DNA of 64,000 nucleotides from Adiantum capillus-veneris. Lineage: Eukaryota > Streptophyta > Polypodiopsida > Polypodiales > Pteridaceae. The DNA lies in NCBI GenBank assembly GCA_014529385.2, contig CM043965.1, forward strand, positions 15,318,912-15,382,911, written 5' to 3'. Position numbers and translations under genes: made by a program. Below the pieces are notes generated by a model. The model made no database searches and had not been told where the DNA came from. It saw nothing but the letters and a program-made list of their open reading frames with translations. Shown piece after piece: positions 62,211-64,000 of this stretch (position 1 is the first letter of the stretch; every line of letters starts with the position of its first letter).

Positions 62211-62856
62211 AAAAGGGCCATTGAATATTGGTTTAGTCATTGTCTTTTATGTTTTTAGAATATATTGTAATCTAAATAAGTCATTGTTACTTTTGTTTGC
62301 AAAAAAATGTAATACTCTATTGTGGCAGAAGAAAAAATGTTAATGTCACTTTCTCATTTCTCTCTCAGAAAGAACCCTCTTATTATTAAATTCCTCCTCA
62401 ATAGCATTATGTAGGCCATCGTGAACTTTCACCTTGTTTGAGATGGAACAAGGTGAAGAGGCACGAAGGCCTGCTAAGTTAAGGGGGGACAAAGGAGAGT
62501 AAGTTTAAATAAGTGCATACAATCATATGAGATTTTTGTTGTGTCTTAATATAAAATTGTATTATCTATTTTTAAACAGTGGCTCTTACTAGCTTGCTTA
62601 AAATAAAACACATTAATTGAAAGATGCCTTCAAGATTCCCTCTACCCTCATCACCTAGCCCTCACTTCCTGCCCTTGTCACCAAAACCTTCTCCCGTCTG
62701 TGTGTTACGCTTCCCTACCTCTTACGCGTCCCCTGCGAGCCTGCAAATTTGCCTTTCCTATGAGCTTGCACCTAAGCTTTTCCTTCCATTCATGGACTTG
62801 AACCTACACAACCATCCGCCACGTCATCTCCACTATACCTATGTTGAGGAAGGATG

Positions 62857-62913
<57 letters not shown>

Positions 62914-63367
62914 ATTTTATTCACCTATGCCTTATGAAGCATCTCTACCTCTACTCTGCGAAGAGAGAGAGAGAGAGAGAGAGAGAGGTCCCTAATAGGG
63001 AGGCATGGCCTCCACGTGTCCTACATCCCCCTTCTCAATCCTCTACCTCTAAATCTCCTCAAGCATCTTTTGGCCATTTTTTTATATTCTTCTAGTCGGT
63101 ACCCCCTACTCGCAAATGGCTTATATATTGGGAAGGGTCCCACTTAAATAATAAGATAAACGGTGCACATTGCACCTCATCATTTTGAAACAAAATAAAA
63201 TAAAAAGGAATTAAAATAAAAAGATACATTGAAAATTAAAACGAAAGAATATTTTAATGCTTTCTTATTATAAAAAAAGATAGATTTAATAAAGCAATTT
63301 AGTGAAGCGAGTTTTTTAAAAATCCTTGAATAAGAGGACCTAGAGGACCGTTTATCAATACCTCACA
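61400..63367. other. Intergenic; no gene recognised
   Basis: It holds CT tracts (62180-62209) and GA tracts (62861-62909, 62962-62988). No protein or RNA gene is visible. Confidence 0.45.
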
Positions 63368-63585
63368 TAGTGTTCGAAAAAGTATTTTTGCCGAAGTGAT
63401 GAGTTTCTTGCTTATACAAATGCACACTAGAAATACTAGTATAAATTTTCAAATTTGCAAAATGTTTGAACTATTTTCTAGTATTTTTTGTTGGGTTTTT
63501 TTTCCTTTACCACCCTTTGCGACTGGCTAATCTTGATTTTCAACCAGCTCAGGGCTAAGCTCAGGCACACCTTTCTCGAACACTA
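63368..63585. mobile_element. hAT-type MITE, third related copy
   Basis: The ends TAGTGTTCGA and TCGAACACTA are inverted repeats similar to those of the copies at 42576 and 45274, and the length (218 bp) is nearly identical. The body is much diverged and the flanks give only a poor 8-bp match. Confidence 0.5.
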
Positions 63586-64000
63586 GTCTTCACATCATAG
63601 AATCAAACTCCTGTGAATATATAATTGTTTAGATTTTGATCTTTGAAGTCTTTTTCAAGCGTGCAAAAAAAAGTAAATGCAGATTTGGACAATAGCTTTC
63701 TATTCAAAAGTTTAGCTTTCTATTCACAAGGCTTTTGAGACACTTGGGGACACTTGTTAAAAGCTTTCTTTCTCTACCTGTCCTACAATCTAAGACCCTC
63801 TCTCCTTCAAAAATTGTTCATAACCAAACCTTCTCTTACCATCATCAAGATTCCCTTCTCACCTCAAATCTGCCATCTAAACTTATCTCGTTCCATTAAC
63901 CAACCCCTCACTAATCTGCTTAAAACCAACACGTACCTCGTGCACCTACCTAGACCTTTGATATGTTGGATGAATGTGCCCAATCCCGAAACCCTTCTCT
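63586..64000. other. Intergenic; nothing recognised
   Basis: No ORF, repeat or RNA gene that I can support. Confidence 0.4.

Overview
The window looks like gene-poor, repeat-rich nuclear DNA of a land plant. A fern is my best guess (inference), because it combines plant-type PPR fragments ([20 protein letters not shown] patterns), nested LTR retrotransposons primed by initiator-Met tRNA, very long CT/CA microsatellites and one intron-containing plant PP2C gene. I see no bacterial-style operons, rRNA, CRISPR or true tRNA gene. The only gene that looks intact is the PP2C.

Layout. 1-15214 is a three-level nest of LTR retrotransposons, all on the minus strand. A Ty3/gypsy element (E1) is split by a second, chromovirus-like Ty3/gypsy element (E2, 1931-12221, TSD GAGCT). 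E2 is itself split by a small gag-only Copia-like element (E4, 4655-7432, TSD ATGCA). 15215-19172 is the 3' part of a plus-strand LTR element with a degenerate coiled-coil ORF of unknown family, ending in a polypurine tract and an LTR. 19173-28640 is almost all CT/CA microsatellite, copies of an LTR-end/primer-site/leader segment, and small PPR fragments. 28646-34518 is E3, a relative of E1 that lost its left end and is fused to PPR-derived sequence. 34519-37690 is a decayed, partly tandem PPR region on the minus strand.

39065-41053 (minus strand) holds a five-exon AP2C-like protein phosphatase 2C. All catalytic motifs and a MAP-kinase docking motif are present, and all introns are phase 0. 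Upstream of it lie a Mutator-type MITE (41707-42140, 9-bp TSD), two inverted 217-bp hAT-type MITEs, and a tRNA-derived SINE with a 15-bp TSD (44395-44740).

48740-57067 (minus strand) is the most unusual part. A decayed Helitron Rep-helicase (55437-51432) is followed on the same strand by a gene with clear GT-AG introns whose last exon encodes a GIY-YIG nuclease domain, then by a second, partial GIY-YIG copy. It is preceded, 229 bp away, by a protein-kinase domain ORF. If these belong to one element, it is a kinase / Rep-Hel / GIY-YIG Helitron. The element ends could not be located, so this stays a hypothesis.

57400-64000 holds a 655-bp tandem duplication, a four-hairpin repeat that also occurs at 27473-27609, LTR-related minisatellite units with embedded CT tracts, and a third hAT-type MITE. 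Beyond 62200 little else is recognisable.
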